Assembly (NCBI GenBank): GCA_014730235.1
Contig: WJIO01000392.1
Coordinates: 1 to 26,784, forward strand
From: Candidatus Poribacteria bacterium
Lineage (GTDB): Bacteria > Poribacteria > DTPJ01 > WJIO01
Length of the DNA: 26,784 nucleotides
Direction: 5' to 3'
Below the pieces are notes generated by a model, which was not told the DNA's origin, did not search any database, and saw nothing but the letters and a program-made list of their open reading frames with translations. Shown in pieces: positions 6,361-14,395 of this stretch. Made by a program: the position numbers and the translations under genes. Each line of letters opens with the position of its first letter. Within the stretch, counting starts at the first letter, position 1.

Positions 6361-8988
6361 ATGCCAAATATTATAGATAGCGTACCATCGCCTGAATTTA
6401 CACCTGTCAGTTTGTCCAATATATATAATATAAACGGTCTGGAATTTTCATCAGAAAAACTGGGGGACGAAAGACTTGCAGAAAAAGACCTGTCCCTTAC
6501 TGGTAATAATGTTATAAGAGGTATTCCTTTTCATCTGGGTGAAGAAGACAAGAATAATATAGTATTTATAAAAGATAAAGAAGTAAAGCTGGAGTTAAAA
6601 TCACCTATAAAATGCAAGTATCTTGTATTTATTCACACAGCTTTCCCAAAACGTGATAATCCCGACGAAGATGGTATAACAAGCCCTTCTCGTGGACGCA
6701 TTATACTTGGGGATAAAGCTGCTGATTATCAGCTTTTATATGAAGACGGAACGGTGGAGTCAAAGCCTATACGCCGGAGATTTGCCATAGGTGAACTGCG
6801 GAAGGACTGGGGTGATGAATGCTTCGAGGCTGTGCCGCTGGTTAAACCTATTGCCGTTCCTACCATATCGGAAAGAATGAGCAAAGGCGAAAAACCTGAT
6901 ACCCTTTTCGGCCAGAGCCAGACCAGAGTATCAGCAGACCCGGCAGGCAGGAGCGTCCCTGTTGGATATTGGGTTTACGCAATGAAAAATGATAAACCCG
7001 AACTGCCTATAAATGGGATTCGATTCATGCCTAATGACGCTGGTATATTAATCGTCGGTCTGACAGCAACAGCTCTTGAGCAAAATCCATTGAAATGGGA
7101 TCGTCGAAAAAAAGTCTTATTATCTCTGCCTGATGGGGTTGATTTGGGCCAACCCGATGAATCCGGGCGTTATGAGGGATTGGGGATTGATCTGGGCCAG
7201 ATAATCTCTGTTACTCCAAGATTGGACTACGATAATGACCACTGGTGGGATGGATATAACAATAAAGCCCCTATAGTGCTGGAAAATGAATATGTTGTAG
7301 AATATACTGCGCATCCTGCGGCTCGTTTTACCGTTGCTAACCGGGATATGAGTTCCTTTGTTATAGATGACTATAAGAGGATTGACGAAGATTCAGATAT
7401 GCCTGAATTGAAGCCTGTGGAACCAGCAGAACAGGAGGTTATCCTGAAGGTAGTGGAAGCCGGTAGTAAAAACAAAGTCGCTGTAAAACTACATATACAT
7501 GGAGAAGCCGGGGAATACCTACCCCCTGCGGATCTTCACCGCATGCCAAACCCCTATTGGTTTGAGGACTACAGCCCGGAATTTGTGGCTCATGGTATCC
7601 ATAACTGCTGTTACATTGACGGTGAAACCAGAATAAAACTTCCTTTAGGCGAAGTGTATATTGAGGTGTCCAAGGGCTTTGAAATTAAGCCTATCCGGGC
7701 CGTATACAAGATCACAAAGGAAACCAAAGAGATTACCATTACCGTTGAACACGTCCTACCCTGGCGGGAAAAGGGATGGGTTTCAGCCGATACCCATGTC
7801 CATTTCCTTTCACCTCAAACGGCTCTGCTGGAAGGTGCAGGAGAAGGCGTTAATATTGTAAACCTGCTGGCAAGTCAGTGGGGCGAACTTTTTACCAACG
7901 TAGGGGATTTTGACGGAAAAACTACAGTGGGAAGTAAAGAAGCCGGCGGCGATGGGGAATACATGGTGAGAGTCGGTACAGAAAACCGCCAGCATGTATT
8001 GGGTCACATATCCCTCATCGGCTATAACGGCAGAATAATTACGCCGCTAACCACCGGTGGGCCCGATGAATCGGCCCTGGGTGATGAAGTGGAAGTCACC
8101 CTTTCTCAATGGGCCCAGCAGTGTAAGGATCAAAACGGCGTTGTAATTCTTCCCCACTTCCCCAACCCAAGATGCGAACACGCAGCCTCTATAGTCTTGG
8201 GTCGCATTGACGGGGTTGAAATGACATCCTGGGGCAATCTGTACGGCGGGATCGATCCGTATTCCTTATCCGACTGGTATCGTTATCTTAATTGTGGATA
8301 CTTCGTAGCGGCGGTAGGCGGAACGGATAAAATGAGTTCCACAACGGCAGTAGGAACGGTGAGAACCTATGCCCATATAAAGGATGGCGAATTTACATAT
8401 AACGCATGGAAAGAGGCAGTCCGGGCAGGAAAAACTTTCGCCACCTATGGCCCTCTTATGGAATTTACCGTTGAAGGTCAAAATATGGGCAGTAAGATGG
8501 AGCTTTCGTCCAGCGGTGGTACTATTAACGCCGAATGGAAGTTGGCTACTGTTACAATCCCAATGACCAAGGTTGAACTTGTGGTAAATGGCGAGACAAA
8601 GGAAGTCGTGGAACTGGATTCGGAAAAACGGGAAGCTTCAGGCAGTTTCAGTGTAAAAGTTGACAAAAGCAGTTGGATAGCCCTGCGGGTTAGAGGTGCA
8701 TACTCGGACAAACACGAGATGATAGCCGCCCATAGCAGTCCTGTCATGGTTGAGGTGGAAGGAACTGAATTCTTCGCCGCTGCTGATGCCATGACTATTC
8801 TGGAACAAATAGAAGGTGCTTTGGCGTTTATTGATACAGTGGCAACTAAAGCTCAGGCCGAAGCTTATAAAAAAGTTCGCATGACTTTAACATCAGCCCA
8901 TAGATCACTGCATAACAGGATGCATAATAACGGTATGTTCCATGAACATACACCTATGGATAAACACGAACATCCGGATCATAAATAA
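6361..8988 (+). CDS. CehA/McbA-type PHP-domain metallohydrolase
   Basis: This large 875-residue protein has no signal peptide or membrane segment. Residues 1 to about 460 are an N-terminal region I do not recognise; it contains beta-rich stretches. From about 470 a PHP-like metal site begins: D477-T-H479-V-H481, then LPHFPNP with His599, then GGTDKMSS. This arrangement resembles the CehA/McbA family, named after a carbaryl hydrolase; family members are broadly annotated as phosphoesterases or amide/ester hydrolases, and the substrate here cannot be told. The C-terminus is His-rich, with several His in the last 25 residues. GAGGGAG precedes the ATG. The rhomboid gene follows after 18 bases. 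Confidence 0.8.
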   Translation: MPNIIDSVPSPEFTPVSLSNIYNINGLEFSSEKLGDERLAEKDLSLTGNNVIRGIPFHLGEEDKNNIVFIKDKEVKLELKSPIKCKYLVFIHTAFPKRDNPDEDGITSPSRGRIILGDKAADYQLLYEDGTVESKPIRRRFAIGELRKDWGDECFEAVPLVKPIAVPTISERMSKGEKPDTLFGQSQTRVSADPAGRSVPVGYWVYAMKNDKPELPINGIRFMPNDAGILIVGLTATALEQNPLKWDRRKKVLLSLPDGVDLGQPDESGRYEGLGIDLGQIISVTPRLDYDNDHWWDGYNNKAPIVLENEYVVEYTAHPAARFTVANRDMSSFVIDDYKRIDEDSDMPELKPVEPAEQEVILKVVEAGSKNKVAVKLHIHGEAGEYLPPADLHRMPNPYWFEDYSPEFVAHGIHNCCYIDGETRIKLPLGEVYIEVSKGFEIKPIRAVYKITKETKEITITVEHVLPWREKGWVSADTHVHFLSPQTALLEGAGEGVNIVNLLASQWGELFTNVGDFDGKTTVGSKEAGGDGEYMVRVGTENRQHVLGHISLIGYNGRIITPLTTGGPDESALGDEVEVTLSQWAQQCKDQNGVVILPHFPNPRCEHAASIVLGRIDGVEMTSWGNLYGGIDPYSLSDWYRYLNCGYFVAAVGGTDKMSSTTAVGTVRTYAHIKDGEFTYNAWKEAVRAGKTFATYGPLMEFTVEGQNMGSKMELSSSGGTINAEWKLATVTIPMTKVELVVNGETKEVVELDSEKREASGSFSVKVDKSSWIALRVRGAYSDKHEMIAAHSSPVMVEVEGTEFFAAADAMTILEQIEGALAFIDTVATKAQAEAYKKVRMTLTSAHRSLHNRMHNNGMFHEHTPMDKHEHPDHK

Positions 8989-9006
8989 CAGGATGGATAT
9001 TAAATA

Positions 9007-9687
9007 ATGCTTATACCGCTGAAAACTGAAGAACCTACTATAAAAGCCCCGGTAATAACATGGCTTTTGATAACAGCTAATATTTTGGTCTTTGTTTACC
9101 AGAAGATAACCATTATGTCAAACGGCATGGATCTGGCGATGGTGTATGGTGCAATACCTTATGAATTAACCCGGGCGGTGGATATGCCGCCCTTGTCACC
9201 TTATTCGCCCTATCTCTCTCTGCTGACTTACATGTTTTTACATGGTGGTATTGTGCATATTCTGGGTAACATGTTGTTTCTGAATACATTTGGTCCAAAC
9301 CTGGAGGACATGATGGGACATATAAAATTTCTGTTGTTTTATGTCCTTTGCGGTTTGGTCTCGGTGTTGGTTTATGTTTTACCCAACTTCTCTTCCGTCG
9401 CCCCTTTGGTAGGGGCCAGCGGGGCCATTGCCGGAGTTATGGGTGCGCATCTCAGGGTTTTACCGGGAACCCGGATTCGCTGTTTATTCTTTATATTCCC
9501 CATAAGTTTACCTGCCCTGGTGATCCTGGTACCCTGGATTGTTCTTCAGTTTTACAGTGTATTTACCCATGCCCAGTCAAACATCGCATGGATCGCCCAT
9601 ATAGGTGGATTTATTTTCGGCATGTTTATGGTTCGCAAGTTCCGGAACAGGTGGTTTTTTAAACGGAAGCTTGAGGTTATACAATAA
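9007..9687 (+). CDS. Rhomboid-family intramembrane serine protease
   Basis: This 226-residue polytopic membrane protein has hydrophobic segments near residues 15-35, 60-95, 100-125, 130-150, 155-185 and 190-210. The catalytic pair is Ser138 in GASGAIAG and His198 in AHIGGFIFG, and the HGGIVHILGNMLFLNTFG stretch is the conserved helix-2 region of the family. It would cleave membrane proteins within the bilayer. Gene spacing (18 bases after the PHP gene) suggests co-transcription. The substrate is unknown. An inverted repeat without a T-run follows the stop (9692-9717). Confidence 0.92.
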   Translation: MLIPLKTEEPTIKAPVITWLLITANILVFVYQKITIMSNGMDLAMVYGAIPYELTRAVDMPPLSPYSPYLSLLTYMFLHGGIVHILGNMLFLNTFGPNLEDMMGHIKFLLFYVLCGLVSVLVYVLPNFSSVAPLVGASGAIAGVMGAHLRVLPGTRIRCLFFIFPISLPALVILVPWIVLQFYSVFTHAQSNIAWIAHIGGFIFGMFMVRKFRNRWFFKRKLEVIQ

Positions 9688-9691
9688 ATTC

Positions 9692-9717
9692 TACCAAGTA
9701 TAAAATTTATGCTTGGT
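9692..9717. repeat. Inverted repeat after the rhomboid gene
   Basis: TACCAAG at 9692-9698 faces CTTGGTA at 9711-9717, and the inner bases extend the pairing to about 11 bp with one G-U. There is no T-run after it on the plus strand, so it is a weak terminator candidate. The 17-mer CCAAGCATAAATTTTAT, on the minus strand at 9700-9716, recurs on the plus strand at 148-164. Confidence 0.45.
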
Positions 9718-9732
9718 AAATTCCATTTTAGG

Positions 9733-9761
9733 TTGACATAATAACCAAACAGGGATATAAT
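9733..9761 (+). promoter_or_regulatory. Perfect-consensus sigma70 promoter
   Basis: TTGACA at 9733-9738 and TATAAT at 9756-9761 are separated by exactly 17 bases. It lies 38 bases before the first of two tiny basic genes, whose Shine-Dalgarno AGGAGGG is also strong. Strong constitutive transcription is expected. Confidence 0.85.
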
Positions 9762-9798
9762 CTAGCATGTCAAGAGATATAAAAGGAGGGCAGTGGTA

Positions 9799-9924
9799 AT
9801 GCCAAAAAACAAGAAAAATAGCATTGGCAAATCGAAGAAAAAACCTCATAATTTCGGCGGTTCGAAACACAAACCTACGACCCCGAAGATGAAAAAATCA
9901 AACTGGAAACATCAGGGAAGATAG
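9799..9924 (+). CDS. Small Lys-rich basic protein, 41 aa
   Basis: ATG 9799 follows AGGAGGG (9784-9790) with 8-base spacing and the frame ends at TAG 9922-9924. The peptide has about 13 Lys, 1 Arg and 3 His in 41 residues and no acidic residues, with GKSKKKPHNF and TPKMKKSNWK segments. Low complexity and strong charge suggest nucleic-acid or ribosome binding, but I do not recognise the family. It is the first gene of a two-gene unit with its own perfect promoter and a terminator after the second gene, which supports it being real. Confidence 0.72.
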   Translation: MPKNKKNSIGKSKKKPHNFGGSKHKPTTPKMKKSNWKHQGR

Positions 9925-9955
9925 GAATATTTATTTATGTAATATTGGAGGTATT

Positions 9956-10078
9956 ATGGCCAGAAGTAAAAGCGGTCTTTCTCGCAGGAGAACTCAAATA
10001 AGACAGCGGCAAAGAAGAAGAATAAAGAGAATTAAAGCCCGTATCAGGGCATTAAAAGAAAGCAACAATTCGGCTTGA
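9956..10078 (+). CDS. Small Arg-rich basic protein, 40 aa
   Basis: ATG 9956 follows GGAGGT (9947-9952); the spacing is short. It ends at TGA 10076-10078. About 12 Arg and 4 Lys in 40 residues, with a single Glu, form a run such as RQRQRRRIKRIKARIRALK that could be one amphipathic basic helix. The composition recalls small ribosome-associated or nucleoid proteins; I cannot assign a family. It follows the Lys-rich gene by 31 bases and is closed by a strong terminator. Confidence 0.7.
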   Translation: MARSKSGLSRRRTQIRQRQRRRIKRIKARIRALKESNNSA

Positions 10079-10108
10079 GAAAGTCCAAATAGATATATTG
10101 CATTTAAT

Positions 10109-10137
10109 CGGAAGGGCTATGCCCTTCCGGATTTTTT
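10109..10137 (+). terminator. Rho-independent terminator of the small basic gene pair
   Basis: CGGAAGGGC at 10109-10117 pairs with GCCCTTCCG at 10121-10129 around a TAT loop. The run GATTTTTT follows. It closes the unit started by the promoter at 9733. Confidence 0.9.
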
Positions 10138-10233
10138 AATAATATTATACCTGCCTTTTGATATCCACTATTGTAAAAGCTTTAAACCCCTCTTGTCTTT
10201 AAAATAACCATAAATCAGGAACAGGTGATTAAT

Positions 10234-11253
10234 TTGCATGAAAGTATAGAAACAAAAGGAACTGATCTGAAAGCTGCTGAGTATCTCAGGGATGCCAGAG
10301 AAAATTTAATAAAGGAAATACAAAAGGTAATTGTGGGGCAAAGTCAGGTAATTGACCAGCTTATGATCGCCCTTCTTTCAAGGGGGCATTGTCTGCTTAT
10401 CGGTGTACCGGGTCTGGCCAAAACCCTCCTGATAAGTACCCTGGCTAAAGCCCTTGATCTTGATTTTAACAGGATTCAATTTACACCCGATCTTATGCCT
10501 TCGGATATTATCGGGACGGAGATAATACAGGAAGACCATGCCAGCGGCGAAAGGAATATGAGATTCCTGAGGGGGCCGGTATTTGCCAATGTGGTGCTGG
10601 CAGATGAGATAAACCGAACCCCACCAAAAACCCAGGCAGCCCTGTTGCAAGCTATGCAGGAATATAAGGTATCAGTAGGCGGTATTACTTATGAACTCAG
10701 GCAACCTTTCTTTGTTCTGGCAACCCAGAATCCCATAGAACAGGAGGGAACTTATCCCCTCCCGGAAGCCCAGCTTGACAGATTTATGTTCAGTATACAT
10801 ATTGATTATCCCATGCATGAAGAAGAAATTGAAATCGTCAAATCCACAACCTCATCAATTATTCCGGAGTTAAAAACTATAATGTCCGGTGAGGAAATCC
10901 TGGAACACCAGGAAACAGTGAGAAGGCTGCCTCCTTCGGATCGGGCTGTAAACTATGCGGTAAAACTCGTCAGAAGCACCCGACCCGACGACGAGGCCTG
11001 CCCGGAATCCATCAGGGAATGGATAAGCTGGGGAGCTGGACCCAGGGCTTCCCAGTATCTGGTTCTGGCAGCCAAAGCCAGAGCTATTATAAACGGGCGA
11101 AAGCTGGCCTCGGTTGATGACGTTAAAGCTGTGGCAAACCCGGTTCTCAGGCATCGAATTCTTACCAGCTTTAACGCTGAAGCTGAGGGTATTGATAGTC
11201 TACAAATTATAAATGAACTCATGCAAATACTGGATAAAACTGAGAATTTATAG
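10234..11253 (+). CDS. MoxR-family AAA+ ATPase
   Basis: This cytoplasmic AAA+ ATPase of the MoxR group probably acts as a chaperone-like factor in assembling or activating partner proteins. Walker A GVPGLAKT lies near residue 60; Walker B with the family signature is LADEINRTPPKTQAALLQAMQE; sensor 1 is in LATQNPIEQEGTYPLPEAQLDRF. I take TTG 10234 as the start because AGGTGAT (10223-10229) is a perfect Shine-Dalgarno just before it; GTG 10225 is an in-frame alternative adding three residues. MoxR genes usually neighbour DUF58 and von Willebrand genes; here holA follows two bases after the stop. Confidence 0.92.
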   Translation: MHESIETKGTDLKAAEYLRDARENLIKEIQKVIVGQSQVIDQLMIALLSRGHCLLIGVPGLAKTLLISTLAKALDLDFNRIQFTPDLMPSDIIGTEIIQEDHASGERNMRFLRGPVFANVVLADEINRTPPKTQAALLQAMQEYKVSVGGITYELRQPFFVLATQNPIEQEGTYPLPEAQLDRFMFSIHIDYPMHEEEIEIVKSTTSSIIPELKTIMSGEEILEHQETVRRLPPSDRAVNYAVKLVRSTRPDDEACPESIREWISWGAGPRASQYLVLAAKARAIINGRKLASVDDVKAVANPVLRHRILTSFNAEAEGIDSLQIINELMQILDKTENL

Positions 11254-11255
11254 CG

Positions 11256-12635
11256 ATGGGAAAGGCAAAGAATATAATACAGGATATAGAACGGGGAAAG
11301 GTACATCCCGTTTATCTACTTCATGGTGAAGAAAACTATCTCATAGATGACACTTTGACTGAGATGATAAATCATCTTGCGCCAAAAGATACCCGGGATT
11401 TTAATCTGGATATTGTCTCTGACCCGGAAATTTCTGTAAGTGAAATACTGGCCATGTCGGACACTTATCCAGTAATGGCTGAGAGAAGGATTATAGTTAT
11501 TAAAGATCCTGCCTTTTTGGGAACCAGGAAGAAGATTGATCCTGTGGAATTACTCCAGGAAAGCAAAGATTCTTATCGCTCTGGAAACGCGTCAAGGGCG
11601 GCTTCTATATTAGCCCGGGTTATTGATCTGGATTTTGAGGATTTTTCAGAGGACAGTACAAGCCTTAAAAGGGCCATAGATGCTTTTAAAAAAGAAAACG
11701 GTAACTCCCTGTCTGACGAAGATCTGGAATATCTGGACGAAAGAGCGGAAAAATTGATAACTAAACTAAATGTCGTATTTCATTCTCCTGGTTCAGGGGA
11801 TGTGGATAGATTTATTGAATACCTGAAGGAAGGTCCGCCGACAACTTCTGTTATGATACTCGCTGTAACCTCTCAACTTAATAGCAGAAGTAAAGTCGTC
11901 AAAACCATAGATTCCGTGGGCAAAGTCATTAATTTTACTAAGTTCCGCTCATCATACTATGTAAACAAAGACCCTATGTACCAGATGGTGGTGGATAAGC
12001 TAAAGGAAAATAAAAAGACCATAGCACCGGATGCCTTTTCTGAACTGCAAAAAAAGACCGGCAATAATATGCGCCAGATGTTTGACGAGTTAAACAAGCT
12101 GGTTACTTTTGTTGGGGAACGAAGCCGTATTGAAAAAAGCGATGTGGAAGATCTGGTATCCAGAACAGAATTTGACGGCATATTTGACCTCACCGATGCC
12201 ATAGGCAAACGCTCATTACCCCTGGCCCTGGCCAGTCTGAGAGGTGTTCTGGAAAAAGGTGATCACCCCATACTCATTCACGCCATGCTTACCCGTCAAA
12301 TAAGGTTTCTCCTCCAGGCCAAGCTGCTGATGGAAAATGGCTATATAAAAACCAATGTAGCCCGTATGAGTTATAATGTATTCCAGAAAAACGCATATAA
12401 AAATATACCTTCAAACATAATTGAAAAACTGCCGGAATCCAAAACCCTGAACTTACTCAAACAGCACCCCTACCCCCTTCATAATACATTACGTCAGGCA
12501 GGTAACTTTACCGTTGATGAACTGATCAAAGCTATGAAACGCCTTCTGGAAGCCGATATTCAGCTTAAATCCGGGAGTCTTACACCTGAGTTGGTTGTGG
12601 AGATGCTGGTTGTAGATCTGGTAGGTAAAAGATGA
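11256..12635 (+). CDS. holA: DNA polymerase III delta subunit with an internal insertion
   Basis: This is the clamp-loader subunit that opens the sliding clamp. The N-terminus (HPVYLLHGEENYLIDD) and the C-terminal part (KTGNNMRQMFDELNKLVTFVG, then DLTDAIGKRSLPLALASLRGVLEKGDHPILIHAMLTRQIRFLLQAK, in separate stretches) match the HolA pattern. The protein is 459 residues, while family members are usually near 340. The excess is mainly at about residues 88-182, between the KDP strand and DRFIEYLKEGPP. That insert is charged and helical-looking, with a TPR-like feel around YRSGNASRAASILARV. It follows moxR by two bases and overlaps the next gene by four (ATGA). Confidence 0.87.
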   Translation: MGKAKNIIQDIERGKVHPVYLLHGEENYLIDDTLTEMINHLAPKDTRDFNLDIVSDPEISVSEILAMSDTYPVMAERRIIVIKDPAFLGTRKKIDPVELLQESKDSYRSGNASRAASILARVIDLDFEDFSEDSTSLKRAIDAFKKENGNSLSDEDLEYLDERAEKLITKLNVVFHSPGSGDVDRFIEYLKEGPPTTSVMILAVTSQLNSRSKVVKTIDSVGKVINFTKFRSSYYVNKDPMYQMVVDKLKENKKTIAPDAFSELQKKTGNNMRQMFDELNKLVTFVGERSRIEKSDVEDLVSRTEFDGIFDLTDAIGKRSLPLALASLRGVLEKGDHPILIHAMLTRQIRFLLQAKLLMENGYIKTNVARMSYNVFQKNAYKNIPSNIIEKLPESKTLNLLKQHPYPLHNTLRQAGNFTVDELIKAMKRLLEADIQLKSGSLTPELVVEMLVVDLVGKR

Positions 12636-14260
12636 ATAATGCCCAAATAGTCACAGTATTTAACAACATGGCCAACCTCATGCAAATCCGGGGTGATAAC
12701 CCCCGGAAAGTGCAGACATATCGCCGCATTACCCGGATACTGGATTCCCTTGAAGATGATATTATATATCTATATGAGCGGCATAAACTTACTTCTATAA
12801 CCGGTATCGGAACATCAACAGCCGAGAAGATCGGTGAGATAATAGAAACAGGTAAATCCACTTATTTCGAAGAGCTTAAGGCATCTTTACCTCCCGGAGT
12901 TCTAGATTTGATGGACATCTCTGGTATCGGTGCATCAACGGCTGCAAGGCTCTACCAGGAATTGAATATAGACAGTCTTGAATCTCTTAAAGAAGCCCTG
13001 GATAATCATAAATTGAGGGAACTAAGGGGCATGGGTAAAAAAACAGAGGAAAACATACGCAGGGGATTGGAAGCCCTTTTGAACTACAAGCAGTATAAGC
13101 TGTTAGGTGATATTCTTCCTGAGATTGAATTATTGGTGACAAGACTGGAAAAGCTGGATGTGGTTTCCAGAATATCCATAGTCGGTGATCTCAGGAGAAA
13201 GACAGAAACGGTTAAAGAGGTTAATTTGCTTGCCGAATGTGATGATACAGAAGCTTTAAAGGATTATATATCCCATACAGATCCGGGTGTATCCATTAAT
13301 GTAACTGAATCAGGCCAATTCGACCGGGATATGCTGTTTCTGACAGGTTCAGAAAAGCATGTGGAATCTATAAAGCCTTTGATAGAAGAAAAAGCTTTAG
13401 AATCAGACTGGACTCATGGAAAAACTGAGTCCGAAATTTATAATACCCTGGGCATGTCCTTCATACCTCCCGAATTGCGGGAGGGCAGGGGAGAAATACA
13501 GGCTGCCATGATGGGGGAACTACCTCAACTGGTGAATTTGAACGACATAAAGGGTGATCTGCACGTCCACAGCAATTGGAGCGATGGCTATGACACCATA
13601 GAATCTATGGCCCAAACTGCCAGAAACAGAGATTATGAATACATAGCTATATGCGATCATTCTCTATCATCCAGAATAGCCAACGGTCTTGACGTGGAGC
13701 GTATACTTAATAAAATGATAAGCCTGCGGGAGATTAGTCAAGAGATCACCGATATCAGGATACTTATGGGAAGCGAAGTGGATATACTGAAAACCGGAGG
13801 TATGGATTATCCCGATGAAATACTGGAAAAACTTGACGTGGTAGTGGCCAGCATCCACAGCGGCTTTAGTGACAGTAAATCAAAAATGACCCGACGCATA
13901 ATAAGAGCTATCGAAAATAAATATGTGGATATTATCGCACATCCAACCGGCAGACTGCTGGGTAAAAGAGAACCCTATAAGGTGGATATTGATGCTGTTA
14001 TTGATGCAGCCGCGGAAAATAATACTATACTGGAAATAAATGCCTATCCTGAAAGGCTGGACTTAAAGGATGAACATGTTTTTAAAGCCAGAGAAAAGGG
14101 TGTAAAACTGGCCATAAACACCGATGCCCATTCCACAAAAGATCTGGACTTGATGATCTATGGTATTTACACAGCTCGCAGGGGATGGCTGGAATGTAAG
14201 GATGTAATTAATACTCTGTCTTTTGCGGATTTGGCCAGATTGTTGAAAATAAAACTATAA
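12632..14260 (+). CDS. PolX-like protein: HhH plus degenerate polymerase palm plus PHP phosphoesterase
   Basis: The 542 residues follow the layout of bacterial family X DNA polymerases. N-terminal helix-hairpin-helix modules occur near residues 50-140 (SITGIGTSTAEKIG, DISGIGASTAARLY, ELRGMGKKTEENI). A nucleotidyltransferase palm follows, then a C-terminal PHP domain from about 308 with GDLHVHSNWSDG (His311, His313), ICDHS, GSEVDIL, ASIHSGF, AHPTGR and NTDAHS. The PHP metal ligands look complete. The palm does not: GDLRR is kept at 185-189, but the catalytic Asp-x-Asp position reads Glu196-Val-Asn198, and the third Asp region (about 221-226) has Asn instead. I infer loss of polymerase activity with retained nuclease or phosphoesterase activity. 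It overlaps holA by four bases. Confidence 0.88.
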   Translation: MNNAQIVTVFNNMANLMQIRGDNPRKVQTYRRITRILDSLEDDIIYLYERHKLTSITGIGTSTAEKIGEIIETGKSTYFEELKASLPPGVLDLMDISGIGASTAARLYQELNIDSLESLKEALDNHKLRELRGMGKKTEENIRRGLEALLNYKQYKLLGDILPEIELLVTRLEKLDVVSRISIVGDLRRKTETVKEVNLLAECDDTEALKDYISHTDPGVSINVTESGQFDRDMLFLTGSEKHVESIKPLIEEKALESDWTHGKTESEIYNTLGMSFIPPELREGRGEIQAAMMGELPQLVNLNDIKGDLHVHSNWSDGYDTIESMAQTARNRDYEYIAICDHSLSSRIANGLDVERILNKMISLREISQEITDIRILMGSEVDILKTGGMDYPDEILEKLDVVVASIHSGFSDSKSKMTRRIIRAIENKYVDIIAHPTGRLLGKREPYKVDIDAVIDAAAENNTILEINAYPERLDLKDEHVFKAREKGVKLAINTDAHSTKDLDLMIYGIYTARRGWLECKDVINTLSFADLARLLKIKL

Positions 14261-14395
14261 TTCCATAAATAATGAGTTGGGACTTGTGAAATTCATAACT
14301 TTTTGTCCGAACTTATATCCAGAACTCAGTGGTTTGATTGGCGTTTATAGATATATTGTTTTATTTAACATAACTTACCTGTTAAGGAGACATTC

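Noticed and set aside
9692-9717. Strong rho-independent terminator after the rhomboid gene
   Set aside because: The hairpin is AT-rich and lacks a following T-run.
10158-10186. Promoter TTGATA-17-TTTAAA before moxR
   Set aside because: The -10 box is a poor match, so I could not support it as a feature, although some promoter must lie after the terminator at 10137.
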